This document shows, in pieces, positions 16,284-25,146 of a stretch of DNA of 35,161 bases. The DNA is from an uncultured Flavobacteriaceae bacterium (GTDB lineage: Bacteria; Bacteroidota; Bacteroidia; Flavobacteriales; Flavobacteriaceae), in contig CAJXVL010000001.1 of NCBI GenBank assembly GCA_913061205.1, positions 1 through 35,161 on the forward strand. Direction: 5' to 3'. Both the position numbers and the translations under genes were made by a program. Positions within the stretch are counted from its first letter, which is position 1; each line of letters opens with the position of its first letter. The notes below the pieces were generated by a model. That model ran no database searches and was not told the origin of the DNA. It worked only from the letters and a program-made list of their open reading frames with translations.

Positions 16284-17597
16284 ATGCAATACCTAAAAAA
16301 GGGAAGTAAAAAATTATTGAATGCTTGGGCATTTTACGATTGGGCAAATTCAGTTTATAGTTTAGTAATCGCATCTGCTGTATTCCCAATTTATTATCAA
16401 GCATTGTTCAGTTCTGCAGGAATTAATTCAATCACTATTTTTGGAGGTGAAATAAGAAGCACTCCGCTTATCAGCTATACGACAGCTGCGGCATTTGTGA
16501 TCGTTTCTTTACTAATTCCAATTCTTTCTGGTATTGCTGATTTTGTAGGCAATAAGAAAGTTTTTATGAAGTTTTTCTGTTATTTGGGAGCTCTTTCTTG
16601 TATGGGTTTATATTTCTTTAGCTTAGAAAATATTTTGGTTAGTTTATTGTTATATTTTTTGGCATTAGTTGGTTTTTGGAGTAGTTGGGTATTTTATAAT
16701 TCCTATTTGCCAGATGTAGCATTTCCAGAACAACAAGATCGATTAAGTGCAAAAGGATTTTCATTAGGGTATATAGGAAGCGTTATTTTGTTATTATTTA
16801 ATTTGGCAATGATAATGATGCCAGATACCTTTGGCTTTGGTGACGACGGTGCTGCGAAAATGCTAGCAATGAAATATTCTTTTATTTCTGTAGGAATTTG
16901 GTGGATTGTTTTTAGTCAATATACTTTTTATTATTTGCCAAAAGGAAATAAATCTAATAATAAAATTTCAGGGAGAATTTTACTGGATGGCTATAAAGAG
17001 TTACGAGGTGTATATCAATCATTGTCTGAAAACCTAATGCTCAAACGTTATTTGTCTGCATTTTTTGTATACAGTATGGCAGTTCAAACGGTAATGTTGG
17101 TTGCTGCTTATTTTGGAGAACAAGAGATAAATTGGGGAGATGATGATCAAAAAACAATTGGTTTAATTTCAAGTATTTTAATTATACAATTAGTTGCAAT
17201 TGTTGGGGCTCAATTAACCTCAAAAGCTTCAGAAAAATATGGAAATGTACCCACACTAATTGTAATTAATGGAATTTGGGCAGTAATATGTGTTGTTGCA
17301 TTTTTTATTACTTCTCCTTTTCAATTTTATGCCACTGCTGGTTTTGTTGGAATGGTTATGGGTGGTATACAAGCTTTATCAAGATCCACCTATTCAAAAT
17401 TTTTACCAGAAACAAAAGATACCGCCTCTTATTTTAGTTTTTACGATGTTTCTGAAAAAATAGGAATTGTAATCGGAATGTTAATATATGGTATCATTGA
17501 TCAATTAACGGGTAGTATGCGTAATTCTATCTTGTTTTTAGTGGTGTTTTTTATAATTGGGGCACTTTTATTATTTAGAATCCCAAGAAATAAGTAA
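16284..17597 (+). CDS. MFS transporter, UMF1/Atg22-like family
   Basis: A 437-residue integral inner-membrane protein with about 12 hydrophobic helices and little hydrophilic sequence. The N-terminal KKLLNAWAFYDWANSVYSLVIASAVFPIYY is the hallmark of the UMF1 family (vacuole effluxer Atg22-like MFS). So are the mid-protein GFSLGYIGSVILLL and the second-half GFVGMVMGGIQALSRSTYSKFLPE with FYDVSEKIGIVIG. Fungal Atg22 exports amino acids from vacuoles. Bacterial members have no established substrate, so transport of amino acids or small metabolites is only a guess. It is divergent from the collagen-like lipoprotein gene, with about 150 bases between them, and is followed after about 50 bases by a lipoprotein gene. 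Confidence 0.88.
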   Translation: MQYLKKGSKKLLNAWAFYDWANSVYSLVIASAVFPIYYQALFSSAGINSITIFGGEIRSTPLISYTTAAAFVIVSLLIPILSGIADFVGNKKVFMKFFCYLGALSCMGLYFFSLENILVSLLLYFLALVGFWSSWVFYNSYLPDVAFPEQQDRLSAKGFSLGYIGSVILLLFNLAMIMMPDTFGFGDDGAAKMLAMKYSFISVGIWWIVFSQYTFYYLPKGNKSNNKISGRILLDGYKELRGVYQSLSENLMLKRYLSAFFVYSMAVQTVMLVAAYFGEQEINWGDDDQKTIGLISSILIIQLVAIVGAQLTSKASEKYGNVPTLIVINGIWAVICVVAFFITSPFQFYATAGFVGMVMGGIQALSRSTYSKFLPETKDTASYFSFYDVSEKIGIVIGMLIYGIIDQLTGSMRNSILFLVVFFIIGALLLFRIPRNK

Positions 17598-17649
17598 AAC
17601 TCCACAATTTTTATTTATGTTTGTTGTTATTAAGAAATAAAAACTACTT

Positions 17650-19047
17650 ATGAAGAAATTTGAATTCTTAAAATGGATAATTGCCTTAGTCGTCCTTATT
17701 AATTTTTCTGCTTGCATTAATGAACCCTTAGAAGGAGATTTTCCTCAGAATGAGGATATAATTAACATAGACGAGGGTGGCTTTATAGCTGATATAGGGT
17801 TTAATAGATTTACTGCTAATGTTGCAGTTGGAACATTAAGTACTTCCAATATTTTAACCATAACAGGTTCCATACTAGAAACTGGAGAAAGTATTGTCTT
17901 GATTGTTGGAAACCCTGAAATTGGGATATTTAATTTAACTGCTGGATTAGGGACTGATAACAGTGCGTCCTATTTTGAAACCGAAACGAGTAATTCTTAT
18001 GTTTCTTTTGGTGCATCTGGAGCTTCAGGTCAATTAAGTATTACTGAGTTTGATATTCAAAATTTAAAAATCACTGGAACCTTTAGTTTTACAGGAACTA
18101 GATTCGCTTTAGATGAAGCTGGGAATCCAATATTAGATGCTGCTGGGAATCCAGTTATCGAAGATAAAGACATTACAAATGGAATTTTCAATAAAATTAG
18201 TTTTACTAACGAAGATCAAGGTGGTGGAGGAACACCAATTAATGATGTGTTTTTTGCAAAAGTAGATGGTGTTGATTTTGATAGTGAATCGGTAACGACT
18301 ACATTAAATGAAGTTGCAGGAGTCTCTGTAGTTAAGATTGTTGCTGTAAATGAAGAAGGAGAAATTATGCGAATTGATATTCCTGAAGATTTAGGTCTTG
18401 GAACCCATGATATGTTAGCTCTTTCCGATGGTACAAAGTTAATTAGTCTTTACAATCCTGCATCTATTGGAGAGAACTTAACCTCCAGCCCAGGAAAAAT
18501 TACCATTACTAGGTTTAATACCTTTACGGGAATTATAGAAGCAACTTTCAATTTCACTGCAACTGATCCATTAGGATTAGATCCAACGGTAGCTGAGATT
18601 ACGGAAGGTAATTTTAAAGTAGATTATATTTCATCTCCTGGAGATACGGTTACCAGTTTCACTGCAACGATTGATGGTGAAGTTTTTGGTCCGGATTCTA
18701 TTTTTGTAGGAGAATCTATATTTAATGGAGTTTCTCGATTTAATATAACTGCTATCATTTCTACTTCAGGTCAAAAAATGGGATTATTTTTTCCAAAAAA
18801 CATTGAAGTTGGAACTTATGAATTGACAACCAGTTTAATAAATGGTAGTGAGAAATTTAGTCAATACACACCGGAAATTGGTGTTTCAATGACTTATATA
18901 TCCAGTCCAGGTATCTTAACTATTTTAGATTATGATTTGGAAGCTAGAATAATTGAAGGGACTTTTTCATTTTCTGCAATAGATCAAACAAGTCAAGATT
19001 CCACAGTATATGAAGTTACTGAAGGTGAGTTTACATTAGAATTTTAA
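17650..19047 (+). CDS. Lipoprotein with three tandem DUF6252-like repeats
   Basis: A 465-residue exported lipoprotein with signal MKKFEFLKWIIALVVLINFSAC (acceptor Cys22). After it come three similar beta-rich units of about 120-140 residues (about 45-190, 200-325 and 330-465). Each starts with an FxAxVDG-like strand, has a GIFNL/GTHDM/GTYEL turn in the middle, and closes with a strand resembling IxGTFSFxA and an ITxGxF strand. A 24-base near-tandem duplication (18112-18135 and 18136-18159) encodes DEAGNPIL-DAAGNPVI in a loop of the first unit. I recall such domains in Flavobacteriaceae as DUF6252, function unknown. The gene ends at a strong terminator. Confidence 0.75.
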   Translation: MKKFEFLKWIIALVVLINFSACINEPLEGDFPQNEDIINIDEGGFIADIGFNRFTANVAVGTLSTSNILTITGSILETGESIVLIVGNPEIGIFNLTAGLGTDNSASYFETETSNSYVSFGASGASGQLSITEFDIQNLKITGTFSFTGTRFALDEAGNPILDAAGNPVIEDKDITNGIFNKISFTNEDQGGGGTPINDVFFAKVDGVDFDSESVTTTLNEVAGVSVVKIVAVNEEGEIMRIDIPEDLGLGTHDMLALSDGTKLISLYNPASIGENLTSSPGKITITRFNTFTGIIEATFNFTATDPLGLDPTVAEITEGNFKVDYISSPGDTVTSFTATIDGEVFGPDSIFVGESIFNGVSRFNITAIISTSGQKMGLFFPKNIEVGTYELTTSLINGSEKFSQYTPEIGVSMTYISSPGILTILDYDLEARIIEGTFSFSAIDQTSQDSTVYEVTEGEFTLEF

Positions 19048-19066
19048 TAACAAAAAATAAAAAATA

Positions 19067-19101
19067 AAAAAAACCTCCAAATTATTTCAGGAGGTTTTTT
19101 T
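19067..19101. terminator. Bidirectional terminator between converging genes
   Basis: A7-CCTCC (19067-19078) pairs perfectly with GGAGG-T7 (19090-19101) around an 11-base loop. It is symmetric, so it stops the lipoprotein gene from the left and the DUF2807 gene from the right. Confidence 0.92.
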
Positions 19102-19110
19102 ATTTTAAAT

Positions 19111-19842
19111 CTATTGCATAGTGGGGCTTATATTTCCGGATCCCATTACCTTAGTGTCACTTGTATTTGGATTTCCAGAGTAATCTATAACTCCAGACCC
19201 GTTAACTCTTGCTTTAATACTATTTTTTGCAACAACTCTAGCATCTCCAGAACCTGAAACATACGCTTCAACGTTTTGAGAGTTAAGAGATCCTCCATCA
19301 AAATCACCAGAACCAGTTACTTTAATTTCTAATTCAGTTGCATTACCAGATAATTTCATATCACCAGAACCAGTTACTTTAGCATCAATTCTGTTTGCTT
19401 CAACATCAAGAATCATATCACCAGATCCTGTAACTTCAGCCTCAAATTGATCACTTTTAATTTGGTCAATGGTTAATACGTCTCCTGATCCTATTAATGT
19501 TATATTGGTTAAACCTTCAAAAGGTACTGTAATTTGAATACCGTTTTTAGTATTTATATTTACATTTTTTTTAATTATAATCTTTAAAACTCCTTTGTCA
19601 GATTCAATAATTACAAGTTCTTGGATGTTTTCATCGGTCTTTACCCTAATGGTTCCTTCTGTACCTTTTTCCAATATAACATTCATAAAACCAACAACCT
19701 CTACTTTATGGTAATCTGAAGTTGTATGAATTTTATTCGTTATATTTCCGTTTCCTTTTACTTTTTTAAACTGTGCAAAACTCGTGTTATGGCATAATAA
19801 TGTTAGTGCAATTAATAATGAATAGTTTATTAGTATTTTCAT
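19111..19842 (-). CDS. Exported head-GIN (DUF2807) domain protein
   Basis: A 243-residue protein with signal peptide MKILINYSLLIALTLLCHNTSFAQ. The rest is a beta-helix-like domain with a repeating GSGD motif: IGSGDVLTI, VTGSGDMILDV, VTGSGDMKLSG, VTGSGDFDGG, VSGSGDARV and VNGSGVIDYSG. The repeat spacing is about 19-21 residues. Residues 33-60 (GNGNITNKIHTTSDYHKVEVVGFMNVILEKG) are the conserved N-terminal part. The family is abundant in Bacteroidota envelopes and of unknown function, possibly adhesive or structural. It converges on the three-repeat lipoprotein across a shared terminator. Confidence 0.88.
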   Translation of the reverse strand: MKILINYSLLIALTLLCHNTSFAQFKKVKGNGNITNKIHTTSDYHKVEVVGFMNVILEKGTEGTIRVKTDENIQELVIIESDKGVLKIIIKKNVNINTKNGIQITVPFEGLTNITLIGSGDVLTIDQIKSDQFEAEVTGSGDMILDVEANRIDAKVTGSGDMKLSGNATELEIKVTGSGDFDGGSLNSQNVEAYVSGSGDARVVAKNSIKARVNGSGVIDYSGNPNTSDTKVMGSGNISPTMQ

Positions 19843-20137
19843 ATTAGGTATTTTTTTTAGTATTTAATTAGTGTTGCAATGATCATATTCGTTACATTAA
19901 AGATAGTATATCTAAAATAATGGTATCCTTATTTATTAGGTTTTTGAAATTTATTTAATCAATACTATGAGCAGCGATTAGAATGGCATAACAATTGAAT
20001 TAAAACAAAAAGAAATAAAGGCTGTTATAAAGCTAATGGCTGAATATCAATAGCGTAAATAAGATTAATAAAATATAATACATGATGTCCTACTATTGCA
20101 AATAAAATAGTTGTGCCATTATGTCTTAAACAAATAT
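19843..20137. other. Divergent intergenic region before lon
   Basis: The 295-base gap is AT-rich and holds the promoters for the DUF2807 gene and lon. The closest -7 match toward lon is TACTATTG (20091-20098), one base off consensus. I see no CIRCE or other heat-shock operator, no terminator hairpin, and no recognisable RNA. A TTG at 20111 opens the lon frame early but is not the likely start. Confidence 0.5.
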
Positions 20138-22591
20138 ATGGCTAGATCAAAAATAACATCTCTCGACAGTTTGTCATTTCAAGATTTAAATGAAGATGCA
20201 GAATTAATTCCTTTAATGACTCCTGAAGATGAGGAAGCTATGAATAAAGAAGAGTTGCCAGAAATACTGCCTATTTTGCCTTTGCGAAATACGGTGCTTT
20301 TTCCTGGTGTGGTAATACCCATTACTGCTGGACGTGATAAATCTATTGAATTAATTAATGAAACCAATAAAGGAAATAAAGTTATTGGTGTCGTTTCTCA
20401 AATAGATGAAAATGTAGAAAATCCAGAATTAAAAGATATAAATAAGGTGGGCACGGTTGCAAAAATATTAAGGGTATTAAAAATGCCTGATGGTAATACG
20501 ACTGTAATTTTACAGGGTCAAAAACGTTTTGAAGTTAGTGAGGTAATTACTTCTACTCCGTATATGACTGCGACCATTAAGGAAGTTCCTGAAGCCAGAC
20601 CTGCAAAGGAGAATGAAGAGTTTAAGGCGATTATAGATTCGATAAAGGAAAAATCATTAAAAATCATTAAAAACAGTCCTAATATACCTTCTGAGGCAGC
20701 TTTTGCTATTAAAAACATTGAGAGTAGTTCCTTTTTAATCAATTTTGTTTCTTCTAATTTAAATGTTTCTGTTGGTGATAAACAAAACCTTTTAGAAATA
20801 AATGATCTTAAATTACGTGCAATGGAAACATTGCGCTTTATGGAAATTGAATTGAAAAAATTATCACTTCGAATCGATATTCAATCTAAAGTTGAAAGTG
20901 ATATAAGTCAACAACAAAAAGAATATTTTCTTCATCAACAGATGAAGACTATTCAAGAAGAACTAGGTGGTAATACTTCTGAAGAAGAAATAGAAGAAAT
21001 GAGAGAACGTTCCAAAAAGAAAATTTGGAATAAAGAAGTCGCTGAACATTTTGAAAAAGAGTTGGCTAAATTGCAACGTATGAATCCACAAGTTGCAGAA
21101 TATGGAATACAACGTAATTATTTAGAATTGTATTTAGATTTGCCTTGGGAAGAATATAGTACCGATAAATTTGATTTAAAAAGAGCTCGTAAAATACTAG
21201 ATCGAGATCATTTTGGTTTGGACGATGTAAAAAAACGGATTATAGAGCATCTTGCAGTTTTAAAGCTCCGTAACGATATGAAATCTCCAATTTTGTGTTT
21301 ATATGGACCTCCTGGTGTGGGAAAAACTTCATTAGGGAAATCTATAGCTGAAGCATTGGGAAGAAAATATGTAAGAATGTCTTTGGGTGGTTTGAGAGAT
21401 GAATCTGAAATTAGAGGGCATCGTAAAACATACATTGGTGCAATGCCTGGTAGAATACTAAAAAACATTAAAAAAGCTGAAACAGGAAACCCGGTTTTTG
21501 TGTTAGATGAAATTGATAAACTATCCGTTGGAAGTCAAGGAGACCCTTCCTCAGCAATGCTAGAAGTATTAGATCCAGAACAAAATAACTCATTTTATGA
21601 TAATTTCTTAGAAGTTGGATATGACTTATCTAAAGTTATGTTTGTCGCAACCTCAAATAGTTTGGGTACTATACAACCTGCACTTCGCGATCGCATGGAA
21701 ATTATTAATGTATCTGGTTATACTATTGAAGAAAAAATTGAGATTGCAAAACGTCACTTATTGCCAAAGCAATTATCAGATCATGGTTTAACTACAAATG
21801 ATTTAAAAATTGGAAAACCACAGCTAGAGAAAATTGTTGAAGGATACACTCGTGAAAGTGGTGTAAGAGGTTTGGAAAAGCAATTGGCTAAAATGGTTCG
21901 TTATGCTGCGATGAAAATTGCAATGGAAGAAGAATATGTCAAAAAAGTAAACAACGATATTATTGTTGAAGTATTAGGAGCTCCAAAGTTAGAAAGGGAT
22001 AAATATGAAAATAATGATGTTGCTGGTGTTGTAACTGGTTTAGCTTGGACAAGAGTTGGAGGAGATATTTTATTTATTGAGTCCATTATCTCTAAAGGAA
22101 AAGGAAATCTTACTTTAACTGGTAATTTAGGGAAGGTAATGAAAGAATCTGCTACCATTGCAATGGAGTATATCAAAGCAAATGCTGAGCTATTAGGAGT
22201 CTCTCCAGGCGTATTTAGTAAATACAATGTTCATATTCATGTTCCGGAAGGTGCAACTCCAAAAGATGGGCCAAGTGCTGGGATCACCATGTTAACTTCT
22301 CTAGTTTCTTTATATACTCAGCGTAAAGTGAAAAGAAGCTTAGCGATGACAGGAGAGATTACCTTGAGAGGCAAAGTACTCCCTGTAGGTGGAATTAAAG
22401 AAAAAATATTAGCTGCAAAAAGAGCACATATAAAAGAGATTATGCTTTGTGAAGACAATAGGAGGGATATTGAAGAAATTAAGCCTGAATATATAAAAGG
22501 CTTGACATTTCACTATGTTAAAGAAATGAGTCAGGTTATCGACGTTGCACTTACAAAACAAAAAGTAAAAAACGCAAAAAAAATTTCTTAA
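20138..22591 (+). CDS. lon: ATP-dependent protease Lon
   Basis: An 817-residue cytosolic AAA+ serine protease that degrades misfolded and regulatory proteins. The start is taken at ATG 20138 ([14 protein letters not shown]), the family's usual start. A TTG at 20111 would add nine unsupported residues. Domains: LON N-terminal domain (about 42-240; [19 protein letters not shown]), a helical linker, and an AAA+ module with Walker A GPPGVGKT at 390-397, Walker [10 protein letters not shown] and sensor residues in VATSNSLGT. The protease domain has catalytic Ser713 (PKDGPSAG) and Lys756 (GGIKEK). All active-site residues are intact and the length is normal. Confidence 0.97.
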   Translation: MARSKITSLDSLSFQDLNEDAELIPLMTPEDEEAMNKEELPEILPILPLRNTVLFPGVVIPITAGRDKSIELINETNKGNKVIGVVSQIDENVENPELKDINKVGTVAKILRVLKMPDGNTTVILQGQKRFEVSEVITSTPYMTATIKEVPEARPAKENEEFKAIIDSIKEKSLKIIKNSPNIPSEAAFAIKNIESSSFLINFVSSNLNVSVGDKQNLLEINDLKLRAMETLRFMEIELKKLSLRIDIQSKVESDISQQQKEYFLHQQMKTIQEELGGNTSEEEIEEMRERSKKKIWNKEVAEHFEKELAKLQRMNPQVAEYGIQRNYLELYLDLPWEEYSTDKFDLKRARKILDRDHFGLDDVKKRIIEHLAVLKLRNDMKSPILCLYGPPGVGKTSLGKSIAEALGRKYVRMSLGGLRDESEIRGHRKTYIGAMPGRILKNIKKAETGNPVFVLDEIDKLSVGSQGDPSSAMLEVLDPEQNNSFYDNFLEVGYDLSKVMFVATSNSLGTIQPALRDRMEIINVSGYTIEEKIEIAKRHLLPKQLSDHGLTTNDLKIGKPQLEKIVEGYTRESGVRGLEKQLAKMVRYAAMKIAMEEEYVKKVNNDIIVEVLGAPKLERDKYENNDVAGVVTGLAWTRVGGDILFIESIISKGKGNLTLTGNLGKVMKESATIAMEYIKANAELLGVSPGVFSKYNVHIHVPEGATPKDGPSAGITMLTSLVSLYTQRKVKRSLAMTGEITLRGKVLPVGGIKEKILAAKRAHIKEIMLCEDNRRDIEEIKPEYIKGLTFHYVKEMSQVIDVALTKQKVKNAKKIS

Positions 22592-22758
22592 TAACTTTGT
22601 GAGAAAAGTATTTTTAAGAACTTAAGACTAGTGTTTAACGATCTTTTTTGAGTGCTTTGAAATTCAGGTATTATATTCATTAATATTAAGTTATTTAATA
22701 AATCAAAATAAATTATACTTGTAGTCGTTTAAACTTCAGGAAAAGGAATAGTGCGTTC

Positions 22759-23778
22759 ATGAGCCAAAAGCTTATTTTATTAGGTGTTTTATTATTATCA
22801 ATTTTTGCAAATGCTCAAGTTGGTGGTAAATATGCATATCAATTTTTAAACCTTACTACTTCGCCAAGAATGGCTGCATTGGGCGGGAAAAACATCACAA
22901 ATTACGATTATGACCCTACACAGGCACTTGTAAATCCTGCAAGTATTAATCCTGAAATGGATAACCATTTGTCGATGAATTATGTGAATTATATCGGTGA
23001 TGTTAATTATGGATCTGCTGCATATGCTTATTTATGGGATAGAAGAACTCAAGTGCTCCATGCTGGAGTTACCTATGTAAATTATGGAAATTTTGACGGA
23101 TATGATGAACAAGGGAATCCTACAAATAGTTTTAGTGGTAGTGAAGTAGCATTTTCCTTAGGACATGCAAGAAATATAGCTTTTTCTGATTTTTATATAG
23201 GCGGAAATTTAAAATTAATATCATCTGCTTTAGAGCAATACTCTTCTTTTGGTATTGCTGTAGACATTGGAATCATGTATGTTTATAAAGATTGGGATCT
23301 TAATATTTCTGGTGTTATAAGGAATGTAGGAACCCAAATTAACCCATATGATGGTATTTATGAACCTTTGCCATTAGAAGTTATATTAGGAATTTCACAG
23401 ACCTTAATGAACGTTCCGATAAGATGGCATCTTACTTTTGAAAATATGCAGGTTTGGAATATCGCTTTTGTAAACCCCAATAGAGATGAAACGGATTTAG
23501 AAGGAAATGTTACAACTGAAAATATAAACGTTATAGACGATATATTTAGACATACCATCTTAGGTATAGAACTTTTTCCAGACAAAGGATTTAATGTTAG
23601 ATTAGGTTATAATTTTAGAAGAGGTGAGGAGTTGCGAATTGTTGAAAAAAGAGCTTTTGCAGGTCTTAGTGCAGGTTTTTCAGTTAAATTCAATAAGTTG
23701 AGGTTAAGTTATACTTATGCTAAATATAGCTCAGCTGCTGCTTCAAGTTATTTTGGTTTGATGTTAAATCTTCAATAA
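22759..23778 (+). CDS. porQ: Type IX secretion system protein PorQ
   Basis: A 339-residue outer-membrane protein with signal peptide MSQKLILLGVLLLSIFANAQ. The mature start GGKYAYQFLNLTTSPRMAALGG, the NPALINP-like ALVNPASINPEMDNHLSMNY stretch and the closing strand SSYFGLMLNLQ are characteristic of PorQ, an FadL-like barrel. In Porphyromonas gingivalis and Flavobacterium, PorQ with PorU, PorV and PorZ is part of the T9SS attachment machinery. The other por/gld/spr genes are not in this window, as is usual since they are scattered. Its presence fits the T9SS sorting tail on the gene product at 29860-31440. It is followed 56 bases later by cmk, a linkage I recall in other Flavobacteriaceae. Confidence 0.93.
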   Translation: MSQKLILLGVLLLSIFANAQVGGKYAYQFLNLTTSPRMAALGGKNITNYDYDPTQALVNPASINPEMDNHLSMNYVNYIGDVNYGSAAYAYLWDRRTQVLHAGVTYVNYGNFDGYDEQGNPTNSFSGSEVAFSLGHARNIAFSDFYIGGNLKLISSALEQYSSFGIAVDIGIMYVYKDWDLNISGVIRNVGTQINPYDGIYEPLPLEVILGISQTLMNVPIRWHLTFENMQVWNIAFVNPNRDETDLEGNVTTENINVIDDIFRHTILGIELFPDKGFNVRLGYNFRRGEELRIVEKRAFAGLSAGFSVKFNKLRLSYTYAKYSSAAASSYFGLMLNLQ

Positions 23779-23834
23779 TTGTATTTTTTAACTTAAAAAA
23801 ATGTTATTTTTCAATCACATTAATTTTATATAAA

Positions 23835-24530
23835 TTGAAAAAAATTATAATTGCTATTGACGGGTATTCTTCTACTGGAAAAAGTACAGTAGCAAAACAA
23901 CTAGCTGATTATTTAGATTATACATATGTTGACTCTGGTGCGATGTACAGAGCAGTTGCATTATTTGCATTGCAAAATAATTACATATCAAAAAATAGTT
24001 TTGATCAAGAACTTTTTATTAAAGCACTCCCAGAAATAGAATTGGATTTTAAAAAAGAAAATGATAACTCCAAAACAAATATGTTTCTGAATGGTGTTAA
24101 TGTGGAAAAAGAAATTAGATCGATGTATGTTTCTGATTTTGTAAGTCCGGTAGCGACTCTTTCAGAAGTAAGAAAGAAATTAGTTGCTATCCAGCATCAA
24201 ATGGGTGTTAAAAAAGGCATCGTAATGGACGGGCGTGACATTGGTACTATTGTTTTTCCTGAGGCAGAATTAAAAATATTTATGAATGCTGATGCTGAGG
24301 TTAGAGCGATGAGAAGATTTAACGAATTAAAAGAAAAAAATCAAACAATTACCTATGATGAGATTTTGAAAAATGTTCAAAAAAGGGATTTAATAGATAC
24401 CACACGAGAAGATTCTCCTTTAATTATAGCAAATGATGCGATAGAACTAGATAATTCAGAAACAAATAAAGAAGATCAATTTCATATTATTTTGCAACTT
24501 GCTAAAGATAGAATTGCGGGTAGAATTTAA
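23835..24530 (+). CDS. cmk: Cytidylate kinase
   Basis: A 231-residue cytosolic kinase that phosphorylates CMP and dCMP using ATP. The P-loop is IDGYSSTGKST at residues 8-18. The family motifs VDSGAMYRAV (NMP binding), VMDGRDIGTIVFPEAELKIFMNA and the LID-region RDLIDTTREDSPL are intact. The start codon is TTG (23835-23837): the next in-frame ATG lies far inside, and starting there would delete the P-loop, so TTG is the real start. It is probably co-transcribed with porQ upstream and the fasciclin gene 11 bases downstream. Confidence 0.95.
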   Translation: MKKIIIAIDGYSSTGKSTVAKQLADYLDYTYVDSGAMYRAVALFALQNNYISKNSFDQELFIKALPEIELDFKKENDNSKTNMFLNGVNVEKEIRSMYVSDFVSPVATLSEVRKKLVAIQHQMGVKKGIVMDGRDIGTIVFPEAELKIFMNADAEVRAMRRFNELKEKNQTITYDEILKNVQKRDLIDTTREDSPLIIANDAIELDNSETNKEDQFHIILQLAKDRIAGRI

Positions 24531-24541
24531 AAAAAATCATA

Positions 24542-25123
24542 ATGATGAAAACAATTAACCATTGGCTGTTATTTTTTGCATTGTTAATAAATACAATCGG
24601 TTTTGCTCAAAAATACACAAAGACGGATACGTCTGAACTAAGCAAAAAATGGAATGAAACTACGTTTTACGCTTCGAAGTCTTTCGCTGAAAATATTACT
24701 GAGGTTCCAAGTTTTTCGATATTGAAAAAAAACTTAGAATTAGGCTCAAGTACAAAAGAAATTGAAGATCAAGAAATGGTTACCATTTTTGCGATGACTA
24801 ATAATGCTTACGAAAAACTACAAGGAGTTAAAGATTCTGTTTTTAATATTGTACCGATAGCTAATAGAATTGCAATTATAAAGTACCACATAATACCAGG
24901 AAGGGTTGATAAGCGTTCTATTAAAAAAGCAATTCAACACAAAGGGGGAATTGCTTATTTCACTACCTTACAGGGGGTTAAGTTAGGTGTAAAAGAGGAA
25001 AACAATCAATTATTTTTAGTGGATTCATTTGGAAATACTTCTGTTATTTCAGCTACAGATTTTTACCATAAAAATGGTTTTTTTCATATAGCTGAAGGGT
25101 ATGTAATTCCTACTTTAGACTGA
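24542..25123 (+). CDS. Exported fasciclin (FAS1) domain protein
   Basis: A 193-residue protein with signal peptide MMKTINHWLLFFALLINTIGFAQ. One FAS1 domain spans about residues 45-190. Its H1 box is VTIFAMTNNAY, followed by IIKYHIIPGR and the H2-like box FFHIAEGYVIP. FAS1 domains mediate adhesion or bind small ligands on the outside of cells. Compared with canonical FAS1, the TxFAPTNxAF box is TIFAMTNNAY, which is close. It follows cmk by 11 bases. The adjacency is probably transcriptional only. It ends 23 bases from convergent pheT. Confidence 0.85.
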   Translation: MMKTINHWLLFFALLINTIGFAQKYTKTDTSELSKKWNETTFYASKSFAENITEVPSFSILKKNLELGSSTKEIEDQEMVTIFAMTNNAYEKLQGVKDSVFNIVPIANRIAIIKYHIIPGRVDKRSIKKAIQHKGGIAYFTTLQGVKLGVKEENNQLFLVDSFGNTSVISATDFYHKNGFFHIAEGYVIPTLD

Positions 25124-25146
25124 TTAAAACAATTAAGAATTGATAA

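Noticed and set aside
19361-19500. DNA-level tandem repeats in the DUF2807 gene, possibly CRISPR-like
   Set aside because: The repeats encode the GSGD motif in frame, with irregular spacing and no conserved repeat-spacer layout.
20111-20137. TTG start extending Lon by nine residues
   Set aside because: The ATG at 20138 (MARSK) matches the usual start of flavobacterial Lon. The extension MCHYVLNKY is not family-like.
22592-22758. TAACTTTG (22592-22599) and TATACTTG (22714-22721) as promoters of porQ
   Set aside because: The first overlaps the lon stop codon region and implies a 150-base leader. The second misses the consensus by one base. Neither has a -33 box, so no choice can be made.
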